Source of the DNA: Ancylobacter mangrovi
Lineage (GTDB): Bacteria; Pseudomonadota; Alphaproteobacteria; Rhizobiales; Xanthobacteraceae
DNA length: 64,000 bases
NCBI RefSeq assembly: GCF_024752355.1
Contig: NZ_JANTHZ010000001.1
Coordinates: 186,001 to 250,000, forward strand
Direction of reading: 5' to 3'
The notes beneath the pieces are model-generated. The model was given only the letters and a program-made list of their open reading frames with translations. It was not told where the DNA came from and did not search any database. The translations under genes were made by a program, and so were the position numbers. This document shows, piece by piece, positions 28,236 to 37,433 of this stretch. Numbering within the stretch: position 1 is the first letter of the stretch; every line of letters begins with the position of its first letter.

Positions 28236-29570
28236 TCAGTCCTTCTCGGCGTAGGGATTGTCTTTCTCGCGCAGCGTCAGCCGGATCGGCACGCCGGGCA
28301 GGTCGAAGCTGGTGCGCAGATTGTTGACCAGATAGCGCAGATAGCTCTCCGGCAGCGCGTCGGAGCGCGAGCAGAACAGCACGAAGCTCGGCGGGCGCGC
28401 CTTGGGCTGGGTCATGTAGCGCAGCTTGATGCGCCGCCCGGACACCGCCGGTGGCGGATGCTCGCTCGTCATCTCGCCGAGCCAGCGATTGAGCGGGTTG
28501 GTCGCCACGCGCCGGTTCCACACCTTGTGCGCCGCCTCGACCGCGCGCACCAGCCGGTCGAGACCGTCGCCGGTGAGGCCCGAGACCAGCACCACCGGCG
28601 CGCCCTTCACCTGCGGCAGCCAGTGGTCGGCCTCCTCGCGCATCTTCTTGGCGAAGCCGGCGCGGTCCTGGACGAGATCGGACTTCGACAGCGCGATCAC
28701 CACCGCCCGGCCCTCGCGCTCGGCGAGGTCGACGATGCGCAGGTCCTGCTCCTCGAACGGGTGGGTGGCGTCCATCAGCACCACCACCACCTCGGCGAAG
28801 CGCGCGGCGCGCAGGCCGTCTGCGACGGAGAGCTTCTCCAGCTTGTCGTCGATGCGGGCGCGCTTGCGCATGCCGGCGGTGTCGAACACGCGCAGCGCAA
28901 CGCCGTGACGCTCGACGTCGACCGAGATCGAATCGCGGGTGATGCCGGCCTCCGGGCCGGTGAGCAGCCGCTCCTCGCCGAGCAGGGCGTTGATCAGCGT
29001 CGACTTGCCGGCATTGGGGCGCCCGAGCACGGCGACGCGGATGCGCCGGCCGCCCTCACCCTCGCCGTCCTCCTCGTCCTCGTCCGGCACGAACTCGGCG
29101 AGCGCGCGCACGAGGTCGGCCATGCCGTCGCCATGCTCGGCGGAAAGCTCCACCGGGTCGCCGAGGCCGAGCGCGAAGGCGTCGAGCGCGTCGGCGCCCC
29201 GCGCCTCGCTCTTGTTCGCGACCAGGATGGTGGGCTTGCCCGAGCGGCGGGTGAGCTCGGCGAAGGAGCGGTCGGTGGGCGTGACGCCGGACTTGGCGTC
29301 GATCATGAACAGGATGACGTCGGCGTCGGCGATCGCGGTCTCGGTCTGCGCCCGCATGCGCCCTTCGAGCGATTCCGCCTTGGCCTCCTCCAGCCCGGCG
29401 GTGTCGATGACGCGGAAGGACAGGTGCCCGAGCCGCCCGTCGCCCTCGCGGCGGTCGCGCGTCACACCGGGCCGGTCGTCGACCAGCGCGAGGCGCTTGC
29501 CGACCAGCCGGTTGAAGAGCGTCGACTTGCCGACATTCGGCCGGCCGACGATGGCGATGGTCATCGTCAT
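28236..29570 (-). CDS. der: Der (EngA), double GTPase for 50S assembly
   Basis: 444 residues. Two tandem GTPase domains: the first P-loop is [16 protein letters not shown] near residue 10 and the second [16 protein letters not shown] near 190, with NKSE and SKSD base-recognition motifs. The C-terminal KH-like domain starts about residue 355 ([20 protein letters not shown]) and contains [18 protein letters not shown]. Der acts in late 50S ribosome maturation. An acidic linker ([12 protein letters not shown]) separates the GTPase domains. The upstream lipoprotein and YfgM-like genes are likely cotranscribed. Confidence 0.97.
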   Translation of the reverse strand: MTMTIAIVGRPNVGKSTLFNRLVGKRLALVDDRPGVTRDRREGDGRLGHLSFRVIDTAGLEEAKAESLEGRMRAQTETAIADADVILFMIDAKSGVTPTDRSFAELTRRSGKPTILVANKSEARGADALDAFALGLGDPVELSAEHGDGMADLVRALAEFVPDEDEEDGEGEGGRRIRVAVLGRPNAGKSTLINALLGEERLLTGPEAGITRDSISVDVERHGVALRVFDTAGMRKRARIDDKLEKLSVADGLRAARFAEVVVVLMDATHPFEEQDLRIVDLAEREGRAVVIALSKSDLVQDRAGFAKKMREEADHWLPQVKGAPVVLVSGLTGDGLDRLVRAVEAAHKVWNRRVATNPLNRWLGEMTSEHPPPAVSGRRIKLRYMTQPKARPPSFVLFCSRSDALPESYLRYLVNNLRTSFDLPGVPIRLTLREKDNPYAEKD

Positions 29571-29588
29571 GGCGGGAACGCTTCGGCG

Positions 29589-29891
29589 CTATTCGGGCGG
29601 CGGCGAAGCGGCGGGGGCCGTGCCCTGCGCTCCTGCCGGCGGGGCCGTGCTGGGATCGGGCGCAAGTCCGTAGGCCGAATTGGCCGGCTGCGGCGGGGCG
29701 GCGTTGTAGTCGACGCCGGGAACGCCCTCCGGGAACACCGGGACGCGCGTACCCGGCAGCTTCTTCTCCTTCTCGGCGAAGGGGTTCAGCTTGTCGAGCG
29801 ATTCGCAGCCGGCGACGGTGAGCGCCGTGGAGCCAACGAGGGCGACCAGCAGCAGCCGGCGCAGAAGCTGCCGGGAAGAAGTCGAAGCCAT
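29589..29891 (-). CDS. Small lipoprotein, possible relic of a BamB-like N-terminus
   Basis: 100 residues. Signal peptide with lipobox TALTVAGC (Cys near residue 29), then ESLDKLNPFAEKEKKLPGTR and a proline/alanine-rich tail. In many Alphaproteobacteria the slot between the YfgM-like gene and der is occupied by a BamB/PQQ beta-propeller lipoprotein. Here only a short lipoprotein is present, with a loosely similar KLPG(T)R-type stretch after the lipobox. Relationship to BamB is inference; it could equally be an unrelated small lipoprotein. Gap to der is 18 bp. Confidence 0.7.
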   Translation of the reverse strand: MASTSSRQLLRRLLLVALVGSTALTVAGCESLDKLNPFAEKEKKLPGTRVPVFPEGVPGVDYNAAPPQPANSAYGLAPDPSTAPPAGAQGTAPAASPPPE

Positions 29892-29900
29892 ACCCGCCTC

Positions 29901-30650
29901 CTACTGCACGGCCGGCGCGGGCGCGCCCGGCGTTTCGCTCGCCGCCGCGCTCGGAGCCCGCGCGGCCGCCGGCGTCGAGGTAGCCGCTGGCGCCTCGGCG
30001 GTGCCGGCCGAAGCGGCCGCGAGCGTGCGCATCAGGTCCGCCCGCTGGTGCAGCCCCGGCGGGGTCTGCGCATCGTTGAGGATCTTGGTGAAGGTGGCCT
30101 CGGCGCCCTTGTAGTCGCCGGCCTTGTACTGGGCGAGGCCGATCAGCTCGCGCGCCGAATGGCGGAAGGAGTCGTCCGGCGTGTCGAGCGTGCCCATCCG
30201 GCTCTGGATCTCCGACAGCGGCGCGGTGTCGACGAGCAGCGCCGCCGCGCGCACGCGCGCCATGTCGCGCATCAGGAAGGGGATGCCGTCATCGGATGCG
30301 AGGGCGTCGAAATCGGCCACCGCCTTCGCCTGGTCGGTGGCGGCGAGCTCGGTAGCGGCGCGGAAGCGCGCCAGCGTGCGGTAGCCGGCCGTGCCGTCCT
30401 TCTCGATCGCGGTGAAGGCGGCCTCGGCCTCCTGGTGCTTGCCCTCGGTGCCGAGCTTGAGCGCCGCCTCGAAGCGGGCACCCACGGCCTCCTCCTGCTG
30501 GAGCTTCCACCATTCATAGGTGCGCCAGCCGGCGACGCCGAGAACGATCAGCACCGCCAGGGCGATGATGTAGATGCCGAACCGGTTCCAGAGTCGGCTG
30601 AACCGTTCGCGACGAATGTCCTCGTCGATCTCGTGGAAGATGTCAGCCAT
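29901..30650 (-). CDS. YfgM-like membrane-anchored tetratricopeptide protein
   Basis: 249 residues. MADIFHEIDEDIRRERFSRLWNRFGIYIIALAVLIVLGVAGW gives a short cytoplasmic segment and one transmembrane helix, followed by a periplasmic TPR-like helical domain (DUF2133/YfgM type) and an Ala/Pro-rich tail ending GAPAPAVQ. YfgM family proteins are ancillary partners of the SecYEG translocon and envelope chaperones. The location upstream of der is the usual one. It starts 9 bp before the small lipoprotein gene. Confidence 0.87.
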   Translation of the reverse strand: MADIFHEIDEDIRRERFSRLWNRFGIYIIALAVLIVLGVAGWRTYEWWKLQQEEAVGARFEAALKLGTEGKHQEAEAAFTAIEKDGTAGYRTLARFRAATELAATDQAKAVADFDALASDDGIPFLMRDMARVRAAALLVDTAPLSEIQSRMGTLDTPDDSFRHSARELIGLAQYKAGDYKGAEATFTKILNDAQTPPGLHQRADLMRTLAAASAGTAEAPAATSTPAAARAPSAAASETPGAPAPAVQ

Positions 30651-30824
30651 GTCGTGTCCGTGGGCAAAGCATCGAGAAAGCCGGCGCGGCCGCGCCGTGG
30701 ACGGCAGACCAGCTTGGGAAAAGGCCGCGTAAACTAGCGATGCGGCTTCAACAAGGCAAATCGGGTTACCACCCTGCGCATCGCGCCTTCCGGCGCTCTG
30801 CGAAGGGCTTCCGATGCCCCGCGC

Positions 30825-31646
30825 TCACGCCTTCTTCGGGGCGTAGGTGTGCTCCTCGGCCGGGAAGCTGCGGGCGCGCACCTCGCTGGCATAGGCCTCC
30901 ACCGCCTCGCCGATCGCGGGGCCGATATTGGCGAACTTCTTGACGAAGCGCGGCACCCGGTCGGACAGGCCGAGCATGTCCTCGAGCACCAGGATCTGCC
31001 CGTCGCAGGCAGACGAGCCGCCGATGCCGATGGTCGGCGCCGCCACTTCCTGCGTGATCTGCCGGGCCAGCGGCTCGGAGATCGCCTCCAGCACGATGGC
31101 GAAGGCCCCCGCCTCGGAGATCGCGCGGGCGTCGTCGAGGATGATGGCGGCGCTCTCGTCGTCGCGCCCGAGCGCGCGGAACGAGCCGAGCGTGTTGATC
31201 GACTGGGGCGTCAGGCCGACATGGCCCATCACCGGCACGCCGCGATCGGCGAGGAAGCGCACCGTCTCGGCCATGCGCCGGCCGCCCTCGAGCTTGATCG
31301 CGCCGGCGCCGGTCTCCTTCAGCACCCGCGAGGCGGTGGCGAAGGCCTGCTGCGGCGAGCCCTCATAGGAGCCGAACGGCAGGTCGACCACCACCAGCGC
31401 GCGCTTCGAGCCGCGCATCACCGCCTGCCCCTGCAGGATCATCATCTCGACCGTGACGGGGATCGTGGTCTCCAGCCCGTGCATGACGTTGCCCAGCGAA
31501 TCGCCGACCAGCATGAAGTCCACATGCGGGTCGATGAGGCGCGCCGTATGGGCGTGGTAGGCGGTGAGCGAGACGATCGGCTCGCCGCCCTTCCTCGCGC
31601 GGATATCCGGAGCGGTGAGCCGGCGGACAGCGGACTGGACGGACAT
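30825..31646 (-). CDS. panB: PanB, 3-methyl-2-oxobutanoate hydroxymethyltransferase
   Basis: 273 residues from [17 protein letters not shown]; a longer in-frame extension into the NnrU gene was rejected because GAGGAAA precedes this ATG. It makes ketopantoate from ketoisovalerate and methylene-tetrahydrofolate, the first pantothenate step. Seen are [69 protein letters not shown] and [20 protein letters not shown]. Its neighbour on the minus strand is the NnrU-like gene, 35 bp upstream. Confidence 0.96.
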   Translation of the reverse strand: MSVQSAVRRLTAPDIRARKGGEPIVSLTAYHAHTARLIDPHVDFMLVGDSLGNVMHGLETTIPVTVEMMILQGQAVMRGSKRALVVVDLPFGSYEGSPQQAFATASRVLKETGAGAIKLEGGRRMAETVRFLADRGVPVMGHVGLTPQSINTLGSFRALGRDDESAAIILDDARAISEAGAFAIVLEAISEPLARQITQEVAAPTIGIGGSSACDGQILVLEDMLGLSDRVPRFVKKFANIGPAIGEAVEAYASEVRARSFPAEEHTYAPKKA

Positions 31647-31681
31647 GGCGGACGTTTTCCTCTTATTCTTCTTGGGCTTGC

Positions 31682-32251
31682 TCAGCCCATGACAGGCACC
31701 CCGACGATGTGGGGGTGGAACCAGAATGCGAGGGCCGCATAAAGCACGACACCGCCGGCGACCGCAATGATGTCCCCGGTCCAGCCGGCGGGGGCGACCG
31801 GCAGCGGGTCGCCGCGCCGCTTGGCGCTGATCCGCATCATCACCGCCCAGGCGAGGATCACCACCGCGAGCGTCACCGTCGCCGCGTCGCCATTGGCCAG
31901 AAGATGCGCCAGCGCCCAGGTCTTCACCGCGACGAGGAAGGGGAATTTCAGCATCGCCTTGAGGCGGCTCGGCACGAACTGCGCCACCGCGGCGATCGAG
32001 GCCAGCAGCATCAGCAGCAGCGCGACGTGCCGCAGCCCGACCGGCGGCGTGTAGAGCTGCGCCGGCCCGGCCGCGCGCCACTCGCCATAGCCGTAGGCGA
32101 TCATCAGGACGCTGACCAGGGCGAGGATGCCGTGGATCGCCTGATACGGCACCTTGCCGAGCTGGCCGATCGCCGCCGCGCGCAGCGACCGGCGGGCGGA
32201 GAACAGGTGGATGGCGACAAACAGCACAAGGCCGGCCAGCATCAGGATCAT
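31682..32251 (-). CDS. NnrU family membrane protein
   Basis: 189 residues from [17 protein letters not shown]; the longer frame upstream has no plausible start. Five to six membrane segments and the family motif [42 protein letters not shown]. NnrU was described in nitric oxide metabolism of denitrifiers; other members are ferredoxin/heme-related membrane proteins of unknown function, and no nitrogen-oxide genes are nearby, so a nitrite/NO role is not supported here. Confidence 0.85.
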   Translation of the reverse strand: MILMLAGLVLFVAIHLFSARRSLRAAAIGQLGKVPYQAIHGILALVSVLMIAYGYGEWRAAGPAQLYTPPVGLRHVALLLMLLASIAAVAQFVPSRLKAMLKFPFLVAVKTWALAHLLANGDAATVTLAVVILAWAVMMRISAKRRGDPLPVAPAGWTGDIIAVAGGVVLYAALAFWFHPHIVGVPVMG

Positions 32252-32468
32252 GACATCGCTCCCAGATGGATTCGGCGCGACGCTAGATCGTTTCCAATCA
32301 GCGCGCCATGCGCCTCTCGGCCACGCGCCAGGCGCCTTTGGCCTCTCCAGGCCGGAGGTAGGCCCGGAAGGAAGGGAAACAGCGCGGCGACATAAACCAT
32401 AGGCTGCATAGGGGCTCCCTCTTCGCCTCCACGTGTGCGACATTTCGTGAAACGGAGGGTAAAGGGGT

Positions 32469-32894
32469 ATGAGGCGCATGTTCGCCGCGCTGGCTCTGCT
32501 CGTCGTGACCGCGCTTCCGGTTCCCGCGCTCGCGCAGGCGGTGGTCGCCCGTATCGACCTGTCGTCGCAGCGCATGGAGGTGTGGGTCGACGGCTGGCGC
32601 GAATATGTGTGGTCCGTCTCCACCGCGCGCCGGGGCTATCGCACGCCGGTCGGCACCTTCCGTCCCCAGCGCATGTACCGGCGCTACTTCTCGCGCAAAT
32701 ACTACAATTCGCCGATGCCCTACTCGATCTTCTTCCATGGCGGCTACGCGATCCACGGGACGAACGATCTGCGGCGCCTCGGCCGGCCGGCCTCGCACGG
32801 GTGCATACGGCTGCGTCCCGGAAATGCCGCGACCCTGTACTCGCTCGTCAACAGCTATGGCCGCAACAACACGTCTATTGTAATCACCCGGTAG
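32469..32894 (+). CDS. L,D-transpeptidase (YkuD fold)
   Basis: 141 residues. Signal peptide MRRMFAALALLVVTALPVPALAQA, then a compact YkuD domain. The catalytic motif HGTN...SHGCIRLRP gives His96 and Cys112. Such enzymes form 3-3 peptidoglycan cross-links or attach outer-membrane proteins to peptidoglycan, the latter being typical of Alphaproteobacteria. The domain is short but complete. The 217-bp upstream gap and a GAGG-like site suggest its own promoter. Confidence 0.92.
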   Translation: MRRMFAALALLVVTALPVPALAQAVVARIDLSSQRMEVWVDGWREYVWSVSTARRGYRTPVGTFRPQRMYRRYFSRKYYNSPMPYSIFFHGGYAIHGTNDLRRLGRPASHGCIRLRPGNAATLYSLVNSYGRNNTSIVITR

Positions 32895-32973
32895 TTCAGG
32901 CTGTCGCCTGCGTCTGCGTTCCCATCGTCCTCCAACCCGCGACCTCGCAGCTTAGATGCGCGGAGCTCCCGAG

Positions 32974-34146
32974 ATGCTGCTCGACTACGTCACGCTTCTG
33001 ACCGCCGTCGGCATCTCCGCCGCCTGCCTTTCGATCATGGTGTTCCTCGCCTGGCTGATGGCGCCGCGCGACGCGTTCCTGCTCACCGTCTCGCTGGGCG
33101 GGGCGATGTGCGGGCTCGGCCTGCTGCTCTACGGGTTCTACGTCGCCAATCTCCAGCCGATCGTCGCGACGTCCGCCTTTTCCGTCATCTATTGCGGCCT
33201 CGCCATGCTGGTCGGCGCCGGCCACCAGTTCCGTACCGACCGGCTGCCGCGCTGGATGGTGGCCAGGCACGCGATCGCCGCCAACGTCATCGGTCTGCCG
33301 ATGCTCGCGGCCGGCTATACCGGACTCGGCTTCGTCCCGATCAACCTGATGGTGACCTTCCTGCTGCTCGCGGTGATCGTGCAGTACTGGAAGGCCCGGC
33401 GGCAGGCCCCGGTGATCATCACCAGCCTGTGCATACTCTACGGGCTGATCGCGGCCAGCTTCCTGCTCTGCGCGTTGGCCATCCTGCGGGACGGGCGCAC
33501 CGTGCTGCCCGGCGCGCCGGGCAACTGGGCGGAGGACCTGTCGCTGCTCGTGCTGATCGCGGTCGTGCCGGGCATCGGCGCGCTGACGCTGGCGCTCACC
33601 CAGGCGCGGCAGGTGCGCCGCCATCGCCAGGACGCGATGACCGATTCACTCACCGGGCTGCTCAACCGGCGCGCCCTGTTCGACATGTTCGGCCTGCGTC
33701 CGCTGCCGCGCGAGACCGCCGTCATCGTGTTCGACATCGACCGCTTCAAGAGCATCAACGACCGTCACGGCCATGCCGTGGGTGATCGCGTCATCGCCCT
33801 GTTCGCGGCGGCGCTGGAGATGCATCTCGCCGATGGCGGAGCGGCGGCGCGGCTCGGCGGCGAGGAGTTCGCCCTCGTGGTGCCCGCGACCACGGCCGAG
33901 GGCTCGCTGCACACCGCCGAAGCCGTGCGCGAGAGCTTCCAGCGTCTGGTGAACCAGCTCGGCCTCGACGGGATGGGCGGCACGGCGAGCGCAGGCATCG
34001 CCTTCGGCATGACCCATGGCGCCGCGTTCGAGACCGTGCTCAGCGCGGCCGACAAGGCGCTCTATGCGGCGAAGAACGCCGGCCGCGACTGCGTGATGTC
34101 CGCCGAGCCGCAGATCGCCAGCCAGACCCGCTCCAAGCTCGGCTGA
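32974..34146 (+). CDS. Multispanning membrane GGDEF diguanylate cyclase
   Basis: 390 residues from the ATG at 32974, preferred over the ATG 18 bp earlier because GGAG lies 8 bases before it. Six or so N-terminal membrane segments to about residue 210 form a sensory-type domain of unknown ligand, then a GGDEF domain starts (AMTDSLTGLLNRRALFDMFG; FDIDRFKSINDRHGHAVGD). The active site is GGEEF. No RxxD inhibitory site is seen five residues upstream, unlike the cyclase at 13922, so product inhibition may be absent. Likely makes cyclic di-GMP. Confidence 0.9.
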   Translation: MLLDYVTLLTAVGISAACLSIMVFLAWLMAPRDAFLLTVSLGGAMCGLGLLLYGFYVANLQPIVATSAFSVIYCGLAMLVGAGHQFRTDRLPRWMVARHAIAANVIGLPMLAAGYTGLGFVPINLMVTFLLLAVIVQYWKARRQAPVIITSLCILYGLIAASFLLCALAILRDGRTVLPGAPGNWAEDLSLLVLIAVVPGIGALTLALTQARQVRRHRQDAMTDSLTGLLNRRALFDMFGLRPLPRETAVIVFDIDRFKSINDRHGHAVGDRVIALFAAALEMHLADGGAAARLGGEEFALVVPATTAEGSLHTAEAVRESFQRLVNQLGLDGMGGTASAGIAFGMTHGAAFETVLSAADKALYAAKNAGRDCVMSAEPQIASQTRSKLG

Positions 34147-34147
34147 C

Positions 34148-34187
34148 CCGAGGCGGCGGGAGCCGAGGCGGCGGGAGCCGAGGGCGG
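34148..34187 (+). repeat. 15-bp tandem repeat between cyclase and prfC
   Basis: CCGAGGCGGCGGGAG occurs twice in tandem (34148-34162, 34163-34177), followed by a partial third unit (34178-34187). It lies between the convergent stops, just before the prfC stop. No coding role. Confidence 0.85.
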
Positions 34188-34190
34188 CTG

Positions 34191-35813
34191 CTAGGCCGCC
34201 TTCTTCACGTCCTTGACGTCGGTGAACACGATGCCCGGCCAGCGGTCGCCGGTATAGCCGATCATGAAGGCCGACGGGCTGAGGAAGACGAGGTCGCCGT
34301 CGAGATCGTCGGCGGTCGACAGGCGGTTGGCGGCGGCGAACTCCTCGAGCTTCTTCCCGTCCTCGCAGGAGACCCAGCGCGCGAGCTGGAATTCGGAGGT
34401 GTCGAAGCCGACATCGAGCCCGTATTCGGCATCGAGGCGGTTCTTCAGCACGTCGAGCTGCAGCGGGCCGACCACGCCGACCAGCGCCGGCGAGCCGTCG
34501 GTCGGGCGGAACACCTGGACCACGCCTTCCTCCGCCATCTCCTGCAGCGCCTGCCTGAGCTTCTTCGCCTTCATGGCGTCGGAAAGCTTCACGCGGCGCA
34601 GGATTTCCGGCGCGAAGCTCGGCACGCCAACGAAGTTGATCTCCTCGCCCTCGGTCAGCGTGTCGCCGATGCGCAGGTTCCCGTGGTTGGGAATGCCCAC
34701 CACGTCGCCGGCATAGGCCTCCTCGGCAAGTTGGCGGTCCTGCGCGAAGAAGAACTGCGGCGTCGCGAGGCTCATCGGCTTGCCGGTGCGCACCAGCTTC
34801 GCCTTCATGCCGCGGGTCAGCTTGCCCGAGCACAGGCGCGCGAACGCCATGCGGTCGCGGTGGTTCGGGTCCATGTTCGCCTGGATCTTGAAGACGAAGG
34901 CGGTCATCCGGCCCTCCTCCGCCTCCACCCGGCGCTTGTCGGCATCCTGCGCGCGCGGCGGCGGGGCGAAGCGGCCGAGGCCTTCCAGCAGGTCGCCGAC
35001 GCCGAAATTGCGCAGCGCCGAGCCGAAATAGACCGGGGTGAGATGGCCCTCGAGGAAGGAATCGAGGTCGAACGAGTTGCAACCCTCGCGCACCAGCGTC
35101 AGTTCGTCATCGAGCGCGCCGGCGTCGAGCGTGACGTTCAGCGCGGCGATCTCGGCCGGCGACATCTTGCGCAGCGGTCCGGTCTTGCCCTCGTCGCCGT
35201 CGAGCAGGCGCACGCCGCCGGTGGCGACGTCCACCGTGCCGACGAAGTCGCGCCCGCGCCCCACCGGCCAGGTCATCGGCGTGGTGTCGAGCGCCAGCGT
35301 CTTCTCGATCTCATCGAGGATCTCGAACGGATCGCGGCTCTCGCGGTCCATCTTGTTGATGAAGGTGATGATCGGAATGTCGCGCAGCCGGCACACTTCC
35401 AGCAGCTTGCGGGTGCGGGACTCGATGCCCTTGGCTGCGTCGATCACCATCACCGCCGCGTCGACCGCGGTCAGCGTGCGGTAGGTGTCCTCCGAGAAGT
35501 CCTCATGGCCCGGCGTGTCGAGCAGGTTGAAGACGTGCCCCTCGAACTCGAAGGTCATCACCGAGGTGGCGACCGAGATGCCGCGCTCGCGCTCGATCGC
35601 CATCCAGTCCGAGCGGGTGGAGCGGCGGTCGCGCTTGGCGCGCACATGGCCGGCGAGCTGGATCGCGCCGCCGAACAGCAGCAGCTTCTCGGTCAGCGTC
35701 GTCTTGCCCGCGTCCGGGTGCGATATGATCGCGAAGGTGCGCCGGCGCGCGACTTCGAGCGCGATGGGCGAAGCGGCCGAATTGGAGGCGGCGGAAGTCG
35801 AGATGGCGTTCAT
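34191..35813 (-). CDS. prfC: PrfC, peptide chain release factor 3
   Basis: 540 residues from MNAISTSAASNSAASP; an upstream ATG twelve codons earlier is less likely. A translational GTPase that recycles RF1/RF2 after termination. G1 is SHPDAGKTTLTEKLLLFGGAI, the switch I region ERERGISVATSVM, G3 DTPGHEDFSEDTYRTL, G4 FINKMDR. The RF3-specific C-terminal FRPTDGSPALVGVVGPLQLDVLKNRL is present. The fold and length match RF3, not EF-G. Confidence 0.96.
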   Translation of the reverse strand: MNAISTSAASNSAASPIALEVARRRTFAIISHPDAGKTTLTEKLLLFGGAIQLAGHVRAKRDRRSTRSDWMAIERERGISVATSVMTFEFEGHVFNLLDTPGHEDFSEDTYRTLTAVDAAVMVIDAAKGIESRTRKLLEVCRLRDIPIITFINKMDRESRDPFEILDEIEKTLALDTTPMTWPVGRGRDFVGTVDVATGGVRLLDGDEGKTGPLRKMSPAEIAALNVTLDAGALDDELTLVREGCNSFDLDSFLEGHLTPVYFGSALRNFGVGDLLEGLGRFAPPPRAQDADKRRVEAEEGRMTAFVFKIQANMDPNHRDRMAFARLCSGKLTRGMKAKLVRTGKPMSLATPQFFFAQDRQLAEEAYAGDVVGIPNHGNLRIGDTLTEGEEINFVGVPSFAPEILRRVKLSDAMKAKKLRQALQEMAEEGVVQVFRPTDGSPALVGVVGPLQLDVLKNRLDAEYGLDVGFDTSEFQLARWVSCEDGKKLEEFAAANRLSTADDLDGDLVFLSPSAFMIGYTGDRWPGIVFTDVKDVKKAA

Positions 35814-35948
35814 GGCGCGGGATGTGGCAGGGAAGGCGCGCCGGATCAAGGGGTGGCGCGTTCGGCGCGGCCATGCAATCGCGTAGGATGGCGTGCCCGG
35901 CAGCGCGATCGGTCACCGGGCGGGACGTTCCATGTGGAGGAAAAGCAT

Positions 35949-36239
35949 ATGTATGGTCTGATCGGCCGCATGGTTGCCGTCGCCGGCCGGCGGGAGGAAC
36001 TGCTCGACATCCTGCTCAGCCAGATCTCCGACATGCCGGGCTGCCGGAGCTACGTCATCGCCCGCGATCCCGCGCATGAGGACGGCATCTGGATCAGCGA
36101 GGTCTGGGACAGCGCGGAAAGCCACAAGGCCTCGCTCGCGCTTCCCGCCGTGCAGGCAACCATCACGAAGGCGCGCCCGCTCATCGCCGGCTTCGACAAC
36201 CGGCACGAGACCGAGCCGCTGGGCGGCGTCGGCCTTTAG
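35949..36239 (+). CDS. Antibiotic biosynthesis monooxygenase (ABM) domain protein
   Basis: 96 residues with GGAGG eight bases before the ATG. One ferredoxin-like ABM domain: MYGLIGRMVAVAGRREELLDILLSQISDMPGCRSYVIARDPAHEDGIWISEVW shows the usual HxxxY-lacking quinol-monooxygenase pattern, with WDSAESHKASLALPAVQATITKARPLI closing it. Members oxidise small aromatic or quinol compounds without cofactors or simply dimerise; the substrate is unknown. It ends 10 bp from the convergent ArsC-like gene. Confidence 0.83.
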   Translation: MYGLIGRMVAVAGRREELLDILLSQISDMPGCRSYVIARDPAHEDGIWISEVWDSAESHKASLALPAVQATITKARPLIAGFDNRHETEPLGGVGL

Positions 36240-36249
36240 GTTCGCCGGC

Positions 36250-36597
36250 TCAGCCGAACTGCTTCTCGTAGATCTCCGGCTTGAAGCCGACCAGCACGGC
36301 GCCATTCGCCTCCAGCACCGGCCGCTTGATCAGCGAGGGCTGCGCCTGCATCAGCGCGAAGGCCTTCGCCTGGTCGATATCCGCCTTCTCCGCGTCGGAG
36401 AGCTTGCGGAAGGTGGTGCCGGCCCGGTTGAACAGCACTTCCCAGCCGACCTTGCCGGCCCATGCGTTCAGATGGGCGGCGTCGATGCCCGCAGCTTTGT
36501 AGTCGTGGAAGCCGTAGGCGACGCCGTGCGCGTCGAGCCAGGCCCGCGCCTTCTTCATCGTGTCGCAGTTCTTGATGCCGTAGATGGTGACTGCCAC
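36250..36597 (-). CDS. ArsC/Spx family reductase (YffB-like)
   Basis: 115 residues. Thioredoxin-like ArsC domain, YGIKNCDTMKKARAWLDAHGVAYGFHDY, with a single cysteine in the CDTM position; NRAGTTFRKL and SLIKRPVLEANGAVLVGFKPEIYEKQF are family marks. YffB-type proteins are not shown to reduce arsenate; glutathione-dependent thiol reduction is likely. It lies 11 bp downstream of coxM on the same strand and may be in that operon. Confidence 0.87.
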   Translation of the reverse strand: MAVTIYGIKNCDTMKKARAWLDAHGVAYGFHDYKAAGIDAAHLNAWAGKVGWEVLFNRAGTTFRKLSDAEKADIDQAKAFALMQAQPSLIKRPVLEANGAVLVGFKPEIYEKQFG

Positions 36598-36608
36598 GCC
36601 CGTTTCCC

Positions 36609-37415
36609 TCAGCCCTGCCCGACGATCCGCGCCACGGCGCGCTTCGTCATAACTCCCGCGAGATGGGCGCGATAGGCACCGGAGCCGTGGATGTCGGCGA
36701 TCATCGCATCGCCGTCGAGCGCGAGGCCCTCCAGCGCGCGCGGGGTGAAATCGCCGGCGAGCGCCGCCTCGGCCTCGCTCCAGCGGAACACGCCCTCCTG
36801 CCCGGCGCCGGTGATGGCGACACGGACCGCACCCTCCCCGCGCCAGACGAAGGAGCCGGCCATGGCGTAGCGCGAAGCCGGGTTGGGGAACTTCTCATAG
36901 GCCGCCGCACCGCCGACCGGGAAGGCGACCGACAGGATGATCTCGTCCGGCTCGAGCGCGGTCTCGAACAGGCCGAGGAAGAAGTCGCCCGCCGCGATCC
37001 GGCGCCGGTCGGTCACGATGGTGGCGGCGAGGCCGAGGCAGGCGGCCGGATAGTCGGCCGAGGGGTCGTTATTGGCGACCGAGCCGCCGATGGTGCCGCG
37101 ATTGCGCACCGCCGGGTCGCCGATCAGCTCGGCGAGCTCCGCCAGCGCCGGCAGCGCCTCGCGCACCAGGGGCGCGGCGGCGACGTCCGCATGGCGCGTC
37201 ATGGCGCCGATCACGAGCGCGTCGCCCCCGCGCGACACGCCGGCCAGGCCCGGCACGCCGGCGAGGTCGACGAGGTCGCTCGGCCCGGCGAGGCGCTGCT
37301 TCAGCGTGGCGATGAGGGTCTGGCCGCCGGCGAGAAGCTTCGCCTCCTCATTGGCGGCGACGAGGCCGCGCGCGGCGTCGAGGTCGGCAGGACGGTGATA
37401 GGTGAAGGGAAACAT
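36609..37415 (-). CDS. FAD-binding (medium, CoxM-type) subunit of a molybdenum hydroxylase
   Basis: 268 residues. FAD-binding domain of the xanthine dehydrogenase/CO dehydrogenase family: MFPFTYHRPADLDAARGL, AKLLAGGQTLIATLKQRL, ATIGGSVANNDPSADYPAACLG, and C-terminal GAYRAHLAGVMTKRAVARIV. It transfers electrons from the Fe-S subunit to an acceptor. It stands with coxS and coxG upstream in transcription but no large molybdopterin subunit is in the window. Substrate unknown; CO oxidation is not implied. Confidence 0.9.
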   Translation of the reverse strand: MFPFTYHRPADLDAARGLVAANEEAKLLAGGQTLIATLKQRLAGPSDLVDLAGVPGLAGVSRGGDALVIGAMTRHADVAAAPLVREALPALAELAELIGDPAVRNRGTIGGSVANNDPSADYPAACLGLAATIVTDRRRIAAGDFFLGLFETALEPDEIILSVAFPVGGAAAYEKFPNPASRYAMAGSFVWRGEGAVRVAITGAGQEGVFRWSEAEAALAGDFTPRALEGLALDGDAMIADIHGSGAYRAHLAGVMTKRAVARIVGQG

Positions 37416-37433
37416 CGGTCGCTCCGCCCGTGC

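Noticed and set aside
27369-30737. A 1122-codon plus-strand frame opposite the EamA, der and YfgM-like genes
   Set aside because: Arg/His-rich composition and no motifs; the minus strand genes are clear.
31682-32251. Nitric oxide/nitrite reduction locus
   Set aside because: NnrU-like proteins occur outside denitrification clusters and no nir/nor genes are in the window.
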